The position numbers and the translations under genes were made by a program. From Ectocarpus siliculosus (lineage: Eukaryota > Sar > Phaeophyceae > Ectocarpales > Ectocarpaceae): a DNA stretch of 64,000 bases. Positions 1 through 11,935 of this stretch are shown piece after piece. The notes beneath the pieces were generated by a model, which had not been told where the DNA came from, did no database searches, and saw nothing but the letters and a program-made list of their open reading frames with translations. Numbering within the stretch: position 1 is the first letter of the stretch; each line of letters starts with the position of its first letter. The stretch covers positions 108,146-172,145 of the forward strand of contig FN649757.1 of NCBI GenBank assembly GCA_000310025.1. Reading direction: 5' to 3'.

Positions 1-1928
1 GGGTGTGGAAAAACGAGTATGCGCCAAGTAGATGGCGGGAAGGAGTGGTTGTGAACTTGTTTAAGAAAGGAGACAAGACTGACCCAGGAAACTACAGGGG
101 TATCACACTGTTGAACACAGTAGGAAAAGTGTTTTGTAAGCTGCTGAACGATAGGATAGTGGGAGTATTGGAGAAGAAACGTAGCAATAGTGAGGCCCAG
201 GCAGGTTTCCGACAGAAGAGGGGGTGCGTAGACCACGCATTCACGGTAGGGAGAATCATCCAAGGTAGAAAGAGGGCGGGAAAGCGGACGTACTGCTTCT
301 TCCTGGACGTGAAAAAGGCATACGATACCGTATGGAGAAATGGGCTGTGGAAACAATTCTCCAAGTACGGGATCAAGGGGAAAATGTGGAGAGTGCTGAA
401 GAAGATGACAGAGTGTACGAAAAGCGCGGTCATGCTAGACGGAGAACTTTCTAAATCCTTCGACATTGAGCAAGGGGTCCCACAAGGTTGCACGCTGTCC
501 CCAACATTGTTCCAGGTGTTCATCAACGATCTGTTGGAAGTCGTAGAGGCAGTCCGGAAGGGAGTAAAAGTAGGGGACACGCAAACGTTGGTGTCAGGAA
601 TGCTGTTTGCGGATGATTTTGTTGGTATGTCGGACACCCCTGAGGGACTGCAACTGCAAATTGACGCGGCGAAGAAGTTTACTGATAAGTGGAGATTGTC
701 TGCCAACGTTATGAAGAGTGCCGTCATGGTATGCAACGAGGGCAGGGAGGAACCAGTAGAACATAGATAGAAGTGGGGGATCGAGGAGATTGCAGTAGTG
801 GACCAGTACACATACCTCGGAGTAGAGATCGCAAAAGATTGCTCGTGGAATGCACACATGTCCAAGGTAGCGGAAAAGGGCAAAGCACGAGCAGGGAAGC
901 TGCACCCAATACTCGCAAACCGGCACCTTGATACACGCATCAAATTGACGGTGTTGAAGAGCGTAATCGTACCGACGCTAGAGTACGCCGGAGAAGTATG
1001 GGAAGGAAATAAGAAGGTAGTGAAAGAACTCGAGGCGGCGCAGATGAAAGCAGCGAAAATCATCCTAGGATGCTCCAAGCGCACAAGTAATGCAGCAGTC
1101 AGGGCAGAATTGGGGATCCAATCCCTACGGTCGGGAAGAGACGTAAGGAAGCTGACATGGCAGTATCGCATGTGCGGGATGGGAGAGGAGAGGTTGCCGA
1201 GAATAGTATGGGAGGCGAAGTGGGCAAACAAAAAGAGGGGTAGACAACCCACGGAATGGGTCAAGGTTGTAGAGGACGTATGGAAGGGATTGGACATCGA
1301 CGAAGATGAAACGCTGGAAACGGAGGGTCTACAGGGGTTCAAGAAGAAGATATCTGTTGCTTGTGCCGACAGAGAAGAACAGAATCTAAGGAAAGAATCC
1401 AAGGATAAGGAGGGTCTAGAAGTGTACGGAATGTTGAAAGAAGGAATAGGGTTATAGGATTACCTACATGGACCAATGGATGCAGGGACAAAGCTTAAGG
1501 TCAAATTCAGGACCGGGGACATAGGCCTTCGCGAACGTCGACGAAGACATAGGACGGTAGACGACGAAGACGATAAGTTCAAATGCGATTGCGGCTTCGA
1601 ATGCGAAGACAGTGTTCATGTAGTCGCGGAATGTCCGTGGTACGAAAAGGAGAGGGAAGTGTACATGACTGAGCTGGGAAGAATAGAAGTGACGTACAGG
1701 GAGATGTTTGAGGCATGGAATAGAGAGGAGAGGACGGTAGCGGTACTGGGGAGTAGAAAGTGGTTTGAAAAGGCGGGAAGTGACATCGGTAGGATAGACA
1801 AACTAGGGAAGACATTTTTGAGCCACCTTTGGCAAAGTAGGAAGGAACGATTGGCCATCGGTGATCGGTCCTGTGGGAACAAATTCTCCGTCCTCTCGAG
1901 GACGCGTGGTCAATGGTCTGACCGATAA
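1..1928 (+). pseudogene. LINE-type reverse transcriptase, C-terminal part, broken by two stops
   Basis: Non-LTR retrotransposon reverse transcriptase, cut off by the window start. Seen in the sequence: one frame runs through RT core blocks NYRGITLL (about 92), FLDVKKAYDTVW (about 302), GVPQGCTLSPTLF (about 474) and the catalytic FADD (about 606), then a thumb-like region, then a cysteine/histidine motif CDCGFEC...H...CP near 1590-1635 of the kind found at LINE C-termini. The frame is interrupted by TAG at 768-770 and TAG at 1455-1457 and ends with TAA at 1926-1928. The second copy at 14.0 kb reads TTC AAG where this one reads TTA TAG, so the second stop is a mutation in this copy. Known of the family: RNA-templated, target-primed insertion. 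Inference: dead element. The long opposite-strand frame over 92-1402 is a shadow. Confidence 0.9.
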
Positions 1929-2379
1929 GGCATGCAAAACATAAGAGTACGCCCCCCCCCCGGTCTTTGAATCGGGGTTGGGTTTTCGTCGCTTGGCAGC
2001 GATGTTGTAAAACAGGCCGATCACTTCTTGAACACGGCAACCAGGCTACTCCTTTTTTTTTGCCTTTGTTCTTGTTTGTTGCGGTAACCATGAATGGTGG
2101 TCGAGTAGATATGTTGTGCGGGGTCGAGAACCCTCACTCCGCGCAAAGCGATGATCGCACCACGTTGAGTTAAATTGGTCAAGCACCCTCGAGGCAGTTA
2201 CACGGTGCTTACAACTGTCTCTGGAAGAGAAAGCGCGACAAAATTCAATAATTTTAGTCATAATCAGCTGTCATCCGTACGCAAGGAAGTGAGCACAAGA
2301 TGCCGAACACCCTTAGCAGGATGCAGCGCACACTTCATGCGACTCACCGAATACCTCACGGTGCTTCGAGCTTGGTGAT

Positions 2380-2490
2380 GTGAGAGCCTGGTCCGGTGAG
2401 AACCCGGCGTGATCCTTCCCGGCTTTGTAGGAATGCGAGGTCAATGGTCTAACGACGACGGCATGCACGACTATGAGTACACCTCTCATG
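2380..2490 (+). mobile_element. Relic of a LINE 3' end
   Basis: The segment GTCAATGGTCTAACGACG followed by GGCATGCA and GAGTAC resembles the 3' ends of the two LINE copies (1908-1952 and 14966-15004), which share GGTCAATGGTCT, GCATGCAAAACATA and AGAGTAC. Only about 60-100 bp is recognisable. It is probably a very short 5'-truncated insertion. Confidence 0.45.
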
Positions 2491-2829
2491 AGTAGACCCA
2501 CTCCGCGCCCTGTCCGACGCTCTATAGGGCTACTTTGATTGTTGCCCTCCCGCGCCCGTGCGGCTATGGGCCCACGGTCGTCTCGTCGTGTTTTCTGCAT
2601 ATTGCCCGACGCCCCTTTCCGCCGCGACTTTGGCACACGGCCTTCCGGTCGTTTTTCTGTGCCTCCACCCTCCCATGCTACTGCAATGGTGCCATCTGCA
2701 TCATCTCCTGGTGCTGCTGCTGCTGCTGCTGTGTGTAGATGGAGCGCGCGGTGAACCGCGCGGCTTTTGTGTCTTTCCCCCGCCTATTCTTACAAAGCCT
2801 CACGTGCCACATCCATCCCCTCGTCATCG

Positions 2830-4200
2830 TTCGCCTCCGTGATCGTCAGGATTTCCTTCTCGTCCTTCGCCGACAGGCACTTGCTCGTATCGACTCCAAA
2901 TTCGCCGCAGTTCTCGCACCGGGGGATGAATTGGACAATGGGGGAAGTGCACGAGAACGACTGGTGACCTCGCTAGTTCCCGCGGCGGCCGCCGTCACCG
3001 CGACCGTCTCCACCGCCGTTCCCGTTGCCGTTGCTGCCGTTGCCGCCGTTACCGCCGCCGCCGCGTCCCCCGCGACCGCGGTCGCGGTTGTGTCCAGCTT
3101 ATCCGCCGCCGCAATTGCCTTCGCTCGCTATGAATGGCTGCTCGGTCGCCTTGTGATAGTTTCGGTTGCCGTTCCCATGGCTCTTCCCTTGCCTGGTGTT
3201 GGAGTGCTGAGAGCCCACCACGCGGATGATCTCCCCCAGATCCAGAGTCGGGGCGGACTGCAGGGTCAGTTTGACGTGGTTGTACTCGGCCGGTAGGGCC
3301 GAGAGGAAGAGCGACAGAACGTAAGGGGCCTCAACTTTGACCCGCTGTCGCTCAGACAACATGCGAGATGCTCGATGGCGATAAGCGATTCAGTTTTTCT
3401 CGGACGGCACTGCGAAGTTCTGGAACTTGCTGAGCAGCTCCTGTGTGGCGATTCCGTGTTGTGAATGTTGTCTAGATCACCCAGGGCCTGTTTCGACTTC
3501 ACGAATCTATCGAAGATGGCCTTGTCTGATTCCCTCACGAGGACCGAAGACAGGGGAGACAGGGGAATGGAAGGTATGGAGGCTGCGGTGTGTTTCTGCC
3601 TCAATGTACCCTTCCTCCAGCAACGTACGTTTGGGTTTCTCCATGTCCCCAACCGGCGCCTGGCGTTCTGTGACCCCTTCGAACTGACCGTCCACGTCGA
3701 TTGTTTTAGCGGCTTGGCGGAAGGCCCTCCTCCACGTATAACACCCTGGTCGCCCTCGAGACGCGGCGCGTGCACGGACACACACGCATTTCGCTGTACG
3801 GGTTCTGGTGAAAAACCGCCTCCTTCTCCACCGAGACCTCAAAACCCACCGCCATACATCTCGGTTGTCTCACCTCGGGGGAACGATCCCATGACGTCCC
3901 CCCCACCAGGCCCAGTGGACGCCGTGATATCCTCGTTTTGCGGCCCCTCCTCCTGATGCCGCGGGTGGGCGCAGCACCCGTAACGGCAGCGCCCACCCCA
4001 GCGCTGCCGAACTCCCCTCCTTCTCGCTATTTCTTCAGGCAACTCGGAGAAGGTCCGCCAGCCCCTGTACTGGGTCTTCCAGACCTGCCACTTTGTTCTC
4101 CATGTGTTCGACCCTGTCCTGCTCACTTGCGGCGACGTCGGCAGCCTCTGCTGCAGCATCGGCGCCACCCCTCTCCAGCACGGGTTCCCTCGAGGGGTAC
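2830..4200 (-). pseudogene. Ty1/copia-type gag remnant
   Basis: Minus-strand remnant of a copia-type retrotransposon gag. In order: a short coiled-coil-like stretch (about 4150-4050, HMENKVAGLEDPV), a spacer, a segment with FVKSKQALGDLDN (about 3480), the typical gag block ALPAEYNHVKLTL (about 3290), a Gly/Asn/Arg-rich tract, and a zinc-knuckle-like CENCGEFG...SKC (about 2910-2870). The knuckle should be C-x2-C-x4-H-x4-C; here the His position is Val. Pieces lie in different frames, and an in-frame TGA follows VPSEKN near 3400, so the gene is broken. No protease, integrase, RT or LTR pair is visible. The family assignment rests on the gag block and knuckle. Confidence 0.7.
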
Positions 4201-6288
4201 ACTCTAGAGTTTTGTGTGCGTTGAAGATGCTTGTATCACTTGTATTGAGTACAGCAGCCGAGATCAAGAGTCTAAGACAAGGTGGCGGGAAAGAGAGTGC
4301 CACAACGCAGCAAGCAATCCCGGAGAGCCGAGCCACGCGGATCAAACATAGACCCGACGCAGCGTACTACTGTATCAATTCTTATCTGCGTAGTCACTTT
4401 AGTCCCGTTGGAATATCCTCAACCGCTCATGCGCGCTCGAACGAACACTACTTCCTTCAAGACATCGACATTTCCCACAGTTTGCTTCCGTTGTCGAAAG
4501 GGTAATGTACCTCTGCGTCTTTGAAAACCATGTCTCACACCAGACCTCCGGACCCCGACCTCCTATCTGCCTCCTCACTCGCGAAAAGGCACATATGCGA
4601 TCGATTAGTCATCGTCAAAATCATTGAGCTTCATGGTAACACGCAGACGTACACTCTTCCCACACCCAACACTATACTCTGCAGCCAACTCTCTGGTGAG
4701 CTTCATGGTAACACGCAGACGTACACTCTTCCCACACCCAACACTATACTCTGCAGCCAACTCTCTGGTATACTGTACGCCTGCTGCGAATTATTAAACA
4801 ACCCTTTCTGTAGGTCTCGCTCGAAAAGGCACGCCGAGTACTCAACATATACCTCGTCAGGTGCGCATGCCACTGTCGTGACCCTCGCTTCAGATCATAC
4901 CGGATAAGCACCATCACCCTGTGGTAGACACATGAAAACATCCTCGTATGAAAACATCCTCGTGAATGTCAGAGTGCACAACTGCTTGCTGATGTCCAAA
5001 TGGCACCAACCAGAATTCTGCTCCCGCCCCCCTCCCAGCTCCCACATCCTCCAAATCTCGGATTCTATACTGGTCTCCGTCGTCGCCTAATCCACCTTCG
5101 CGCATGTTAGATTGCAAGCCCACAGTCGTGGATGCTGCAGACCAATACTATTCCCCCGCGAGAAATCGACAATTTTCCCCACCCTTCGCGTGCTGACTTC
5201 GGCATGATAACAACTCCTTGCACGGCCTGCACCGTACACAAATCATTGCACCGACAGTCCCGTGTCACAACGAATGCATGAAACGAGCGTCTCAATGTCT
5301 TCCCACCGTGAAAGTTGAAGACCACCCCTTTCCTGTCAGGAAGACGCAGCAATTGAGCTGCTAACGCGCACGCTTAATCGAACGCGCATGGAGGCGTGTG
5401 GAACGCCACAACAAACAAGGCAACGCCCCTACCTCGAGCTACGAGCGCTCCCAACGTGTGCAACTGGCCAGGGACGGTAGTGCGCACGTGTCCGACGAGA
5501 CGCAAGAGGGGCAGAGCCAGCATCCTTGACGGTAGCCCCCAACCTTCGTTGATCGACTTGAACCCACGACAAATACCCGCGGACGACTTCGCTATCGGCG
5601 GCATGTCCCCTCTTTTCACGCTCGTCGGAGGATCGGACATACCAGTATCTCGGACACCGTGCACTTGATTTTCGATTCAAAACAGTACCCAATGTTTAAG
5701 CCGCGTCCCATTTCGCACATGCACTCCCTTGCACTCCCTTGCACCGCTTGTCGACATGATGGCAGCGAATCAGACCCGATTTTGACGCAGTCAACTGCAT
5801 GAACAACCTTCGTATCTTTTCCATGGGAATCCAAACGACCAAACCACTCGTAGACGTGGACGTCAGCGGCGGTTTTCCACCCCGGACTTCCTTTCGTTCA
5901 CAGCAGAAGTTGACATTCCCATCATTGTGGGCCTTACATGCACTAGATAAGATTTGCGGTATTCTGTCGGACGCTCGCGTTGCCCCGGGGGGGACCCTCG
6001 CGAGAACATCCTTCGCGCCATGCTGAAGTCATAAAGAGAATAATGCGAACGAGAGAAAGAAGTACACGACTGTCAATAACCGTATCAAACATCGCACAAA
6101 TCAAATTTCACTACTACGTTCCATGACACTTGTCGCGACCATGTGCACTACTTGGTCGTCCCCTGTTGGCCTGAATCCGACCAGAGGACTCGTCCTCGTA
6201 CATTCCCATCAGTATAAGTCACTCAGACCTACGGCGCAAGCTACTGCTGCGCCGTCCTATTGCCCTCGTCATTCGTGTATGACTGCAG
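4201..6288. other. Gap without a recognisable gene upstream of Zn2Cys6 copy A
   Basis: No convincing exon on either strand. Copy A lacks its first exon, and the motif that encodes it in B and C (RRSCSECGRKKKSCDG) was looked for here and not found. The stretch holds a 72-bp tandem duplication (4626-4769), a 17-bp tandem repeat of GAAAACATCCTCGT (4933-4963) and a 10-bp tandem repeat (about 5719-5742). Confidence 0.6.
4626..4769. repeat. 72-bp perfect tandem duplication
   Basis: Two back-to-back copies (4626-4697, 4698-4769) of a 72-bp unit starting GAGCTTCATGGTAACACGC. Because 72 is a multiple of three it yields a 24-residue repeat in a short open frame, but there is no other sign of coding. 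Confidence 0.95.
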
Positions 6289-9200
6289 GCGCTGTGTGAG
6301 CAAAGGCAGCCAGTGCATGTACACCAAACGGAGCTGGCACCTCAACCAACTACGCCAGGATCAACGTCAGCCTCAGTCACCTGATCTTGATGGCGTGCAC
6401 AATTCAGAGGCCTTGCTGCAATCATCACCACCTGGAGAACTGGTATCATCTGGCATGTTACCCTTGAAGAGGTACAATACTTCACGACTCCCCTGGTTTT
6501 GTGCGTCGACAAGCCAAGCGAATGGACATGCCAATTGAACACGAAAGACATACAGACGTGCAGCGCTAGCTCTCAAATCAATCCCGAGTGCAGCTGGCGC
6601 TTGACGACGATGTTGAAATGTTTGTTTGGCAAGGCTTCATGTTCTTCATGGAGCGCCACTTTGAGGTCCCCAAATCGGGGCGCCCAATGGTACCTACAGT
6701 AGGCCATGATGGTCGCTGGCGGCGAACGGCCGGAACATTCGGTAGGTTTGCACTTTTTGCCGCACCTGTAGGAATGGAAGCACCTGATCGATATTGGAGT
6801 CTTGTCAACCAGAACTCCCGTCAGCGATGGAGAGTGCCCGGTTGCGTCTTGCGTATACATGTGTTCATCCTGCCTTGCTCCATTTGCTGTCGCTACATAC
6901 AGGTTCAGGGTGAGTGCATCTCCGGCGACCGGTCTCGTGGGAATGGAGGAGAGCGTCTTCCTCAGCGACTTCTTCGGCTGCGTTGGTTTTCTTCCGCTTA
7001 CCACCCAGAGGTGTCGCATGCAATGTCCTTTGGAATGCATTGTACACTGGGTAGGACGAGCTGCTGCCATAGCCTGCTACAACGTTGCCGTTGGCTCGAG
7101 TAATTTAAGCAGCCTCTGCATGGCGCGGTGTTCATGTGGGTCTGTGGTGTCAGTGTTTCCCGTAGTGTCATCCCCTACCATCGCCCGACCCGTGGTATCC
7201 TTGCGGCGTTTTTGTTTCCTTGGCCAGTCACATTCGCGAGACGATGGTGGAGATGATGACAGCTCCGGCCCCTCTCCAGCAGCCAGCCATTGCGGGCATC
7301 TGGGACGAGGAAACGCGTTTCAGTGAAATCGAACGAAGGGCGAACTGCAGGAAGGCCTCGGATGTGAACCAGCTTCCGATGAATCCGCAGTCTTGCACTT
7401 TCTGGTGTGCAATTGCTCTAGGAGCAGTGGCGAAGGGCAATCCCGTCGAATCGGTGCGAAGGGGCGTCGTTGCTGCATGTGTTGGCGAAAACGGGTTTCG
7501 TTTCATGACCGTGAATCAGGGTTCCTTCCACCCGTTGTGACTACATGCCATTGGAATTCCTAAATGGTGCGCTGCAGATGTTTCTTTTGTAAATTGTTAC
7601 AATTGCTTGCTCATGCCACAGACGTCCAGCCCCGCTGATGCTCGGTAACAGGTGGAGAAGTACTCTCAGCTGGCCCAAGAAGCGCTGCCAAAGAGCGTCT
7701 CGGGTCCCGCGGACGCTGAGGTCGCAAAGTGAGTCACTATAGGATAACCTCCTTCAACAACGCCGCCGCTCTTGCCTTTTGGGACCGTCTTTTGCCACGC
7801 ATTCCTGGCATAAGAATTCGGCCTCTGCTCACTATAGTCGGCCTCTGCTCACTCTAAATTCCAAGGTACAACGTGATGCTCACGTTCCCGGGACGTTGGC
7901 CAAACTTATCCGATGATCAGGGCTCCATTAACAAGCTTATTCACGCCAATTGTTCCTTTGCTCCTCTTTTTTCCTACCCAGGGCGTGGGCAATGCTGGCC
8001 TACCTGTGCGGCTTTATGGGGGACTTGGTGAGTACCTCCCCGTCGTGGCACTTATTGTCGGGAAATAATGCGCTTCGTTGTTGATCCTCGTGAAATCGTT
8101 CTGATTCTCTTGATGAAAGCAGCCGGGGTGCGTAAAATTGCAATTTGGTCGGTTCGATACAGTGCTTGCAACATGCTGAGACTGCTCTGCCTAGACCTAC
8201 TTCTCTTCATTAATTTTCTCCAACGTGCTTCGGTTCGACCATTACCCCAATGTTACAGGCAAGGTATCAAGAGTACCTGGCTGTGTCGGAGTCTTTTTTC
8301 AGGAGTTCTGTCGAGCACGGGTCCACCGGTACGCTTCCATTGGTGAGAACAACGTTTCGCACCCGTTTACGGTGCTAAGAATGACGAGTGACTGGGTTGG
8401 GAAGACCTTGCCTCCTCTTCGCTTCCCTCTGCAGTTACGAGTGCAGCACATCAATTCCGACGACGAAAGGCTCTTTTCGCGGTCAGAGAACACCCTGAGC
8501 GAAAAGCCGGTGCTGGCACGAACGATATTGTATGATGGCGCGTTCCTCTCCGCTCTTGATGCTATGGGCTGAGCAGCTGCCGATATCGCTGACGTATCTA
8601 TATTTCCCATGCGGATGTGCGCCGCGCAGGGATTCGCGGAGGTTGTCAAGTTTACAGAGGTATCTGATTCTTGCTGCGGGCAGCGGCAGATAAATTGGTC
8701 TAGCGGCGAAGAGCAAGCGATGCCGCAGGTGCGTGAGACGGTTGCATCGCGGAGCCGTCGGGCAATGAGCCCTTTGAACCACATCTTGCTGCACGGAACC
8801 GAAGCACCGAGAGTAGTTCACGTGGTTGTTTTCTGTCTTCCGAGAAGCTTCTGCACCGGGCATGGTCATTGCATGATGGACTTACACTTTCAGCATGTAG
8901 AGTGGCATTCTGAAAGTCACGTTTTTCTCTTCTGGCCAGCACCACGTCCCGTGCTTTCTGACCCACTTTCGCCCACTACCCTTGCTGCCCTGCATTCTCA
9001 GTTGAATGAAGCTGCCACCGAGGGCGAGATATATCGGTATGTCGCTCAATCGTTAAAAGCTTTCGAGCAGGGCACCCACGCAATAGCGAATGAGCAGAGA
9101 GTGAAGGCGGGCGAGACCCCATGCGAGGACGAGCGTGATGGACGATCTAATGGAGCCCGCCCATCCCGACGTGCCCTTCTGCCAACGGAGATTTCAAACG

Positions 9201-11935
9201 CTATGAGTACTTTGATGGGAAGTGGGGGCTGTACCGAATTCGGGCCGCTTCAAGGAGTGATGGATGGGTGAGTCAAAATATATGATGTAAACGCCAGTGA
9301 AGACATCTCTACCGAGACCACGGAGCCGTGAGGGTGATTATCGGGGTCATTCAGGCGCGAGCACTGTTTTGCCTGGATATTCAGGACGACTTTCCTCCTT
9401 CTATTGGCTCACATGTTCCCATACGCTCGTTGTTGTGCATCTTACTTGCAACCGACATGAATGTTGACGTGGATGCGGTCACTCTGGCAATAGACCTGGT
9501 ATGCGTGGTGGTGTCGGCAGCCTTCTCGTCAACATGTAAGTGGGCGATGGGTTGGATATGTTATACGTAGGTGCCCATCCAAGACTATGACTTCCGAAAT
9601 AAGCCCAACTTTGGTCGATACGAGATGCTGAAATGATGTCTCAGTTGGTGTTTCAGTGACCATGTGCGCCAAATGTGATAAAAATCATCCTGAGGTTGTT
9701 ACTGTTGTTCTCAAGCACCTTCCGATCCAGCACTATAATATATTTGCACTTTGGCAACTGCCGATCGAAAGTGGCGCTGTGGCGCTTAGAAAGCATTTTT
9801 CGGCCAACACAGTTGCTTGCTCGTTTTCAACGAGATAGATTATCTCACGGGGAACGTCTTCGCCCCCTATCTTATCCTGGAAACTACCGTATTCGGCAGG
9901 AACCTTGTGTTTGAAAAGGCAGCAACGCTCGATCTCGATGCCACCCTGGAGAGAGTTGGCCGCTGCATTGAGGTTTTTGAACGGTATCCTGGCTTGTGCC
10001 GCGGCACCATGGGGTGAGTCGCTTCGTGCACCCTGCGTTCATGTAGCGGTGGCTTTGGTTGATGTTCTTGGGAATCCTCAGATTGGGGTCGACAGACTGC
10101 GTGAGCTACTGTGCGTCCGCTTCCCCTTTCTTCGGGTCTTGGGCTATTACGAAAGCAATATATCAAGAGGAAACTTCGTTTGATTAAATTCGTAGTGAAC
10201 GGGAGGCATTTCAACCTGGGCAAAGGTGCTCTTCGACATAACCTATCAGCGATAATGTCCGTGCTTGGATGGCGCCTTTCGGTGGACTCATGGCATATTC
10301 GTCATGAATCCTGAGCAGCGCGTATTTGTTTTTCCTTTGTCTACGATGTGCCCACTTTTTTTTGTGTTAGCTCGTAGTTATCTCTGTTGATATATTCCTG
10401 ACTGGGGCTTGTATGGCCGTTGCTCATTAGCTGGTCATGAACTATTGTTTATAAGGTTGGATGTCTTCTCCCCTATTGGTTCTACTGCAGCAGCATTAGT
10501 GCCCCCCACCTCCTGCGACTTGGATGTGTCAGGGATGCTTGCCTCTTTTGCGATTAATCGCTCTCTTGTTCGCCTGTTCCTAACAGTAGCACGGGTGCAG
10601 CAGATACATATCTGCGATTGAGGTTTCCACATGGCAATGGGTTTTGATTGAGTACATTTTATGGGTTTTGGTCATGCACTAGAATGCGTTTTGGTGCTTT
10701 CGTTGAGCACATTGTTTCTTGGCGCGAGTGTGCTAGAGTTCCTCCGGATCTGTTCAAGCTTGCAGGAATGGAAGCCCGGTTCTCTGTGCTCGACGCGTAG
10801 AGAAGATCAGGTGCTAGGCAGTTTGACGAGCGACCAAAAAGAGACACTAAAACTGGACAGGGATTCGAGGGGTGTTGAAGCGAAACAACACAGCATGGAT
10901 ACAGTAGAGTGGACCTGTCATGGTGTTCGCTGCATGCTCTAGAAAGCGACTTCCGCGACTGTCTTCTTTTCTCAAGCCCCCCGCTACTGGCGTGTCCATT
11001 AAAGGTACCACAAGGCACATATGGTGCTGGTCTGGCTCGCAGCGATTGATGACTCCAGAGCTCGAGCGATGTACAACAGGTTGCGCGGTTCATACAATCC
11101 ATTTCGCCGTGCTGGCTCGCGGCCCGTACCCCTATTGGAGGAGTGGCACGGAGTGGCTACTTTTTGCGACGATGTCTATTGCAGGTATGTTTGAAACCCC
11201 TTGCCGATCGCAGATACCTCAAATGTTTTAGTCCAACTGCAGGATGAACGAGAAGTAGCACAAACTGCCTACAGTAGTAGCGTTGATTCGGCAAGGATTG
11301 TTTCTTTTAGGGCAACGAGATAATGACGTAGTCACCAAGGGGCTTGCAGTTGTGTCATGGAGCACGCGCGGTCAACCGGGACGCCGTGAGTACTCTCCAG
11401 TATCCTCTCTCGATATGAACACAACCTTCGACTGTGCCGCTCGCTTGGTAGGGCTATCGAGAACATCATTACTAGCGAGCCATTTACCGCCTTGGCGGCG
11501 CCATCCATAGACGGCATCGACGTTTGCGATGGCGCGAAGGGCACGGACAACTGCAAAGGCGAGGCGGCTCTAGTCGGTAGCTGGCAGGCCCAAGGTGAAA
11601 AGCTGTCCGCCTGTAACATTCCTCCGACGATCACCGACACAGCCTCCGATCGACCAACTGAGAGCGGGGCTGAGTGCGGTTCGGGTTTGAGCGTGGTGTC
11701 GAAGTCACCAATTGCTACACCAGTATCATCACAAAACGCATGCACTCAGTCGAACGCGGGACTGATCTCCAACGGCGTGGAAAACGGCACCACCATCGTG
11801 GCCGTGGCTCCCGAGTCCTTCCCGAGGTTTTCACAAGTATGGGAAGGCGGTGATTTGACGAACGATACGGAGGGTGATGGCGCTGCTGCCGAGGATTGGT
11901 TAGATGTGACCTATGCCATGTTACGTGCACTCTGA
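6289..11935 (+). pseudogene. Zn2Cys6 regulator paralog, copy A (5'-truncated, broken)
   Basis: Paralog of the gene at 47103-56741, identified exon by exon. Exons seen: 6289-6471 (second half of the Zn cluster, RCVSKGSQCMY), 6564-about 6698, 6903-7010, 7228-7453 (FWCAIALGAVAKG), 7652-7728, 7982-8027 (AWAMLAYLCGFMGDL), 8259-8342, 8447-8728, 9002-9267, about 9385-9498, 9813-10013 (ERVGRCIEVFERYPG), about 10530-10585, 10943-11184 (AAIDDSRARAMY), 11452-11935 (stop TGA). Seven exons have exactly the same length as in B (183, 226, 77, 46, 84, 282, 266 nt), with GT-AG borders. Decay: no first exon, hence only two of six Zn-cluster cysteines; TGA at 8570-8572 where B has TGG; TAA at 11000-11002 where B has AAA; a 14-nt length difference before the GMLA exon that shifts frame. 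Homology to B continues past the stop, so this is DNA-level duplication, not retroposition. Confidence 0.8.

Noticed and set aside
92-1402. 436-codon minus-strand open frame
   Set aside because: Exact antisense of the LINE reverse transcriptase, whose plus-strand motifs are unmistakable. Its composition (Ser/Phe/Pro-rich) is typical of an antisense shadow.
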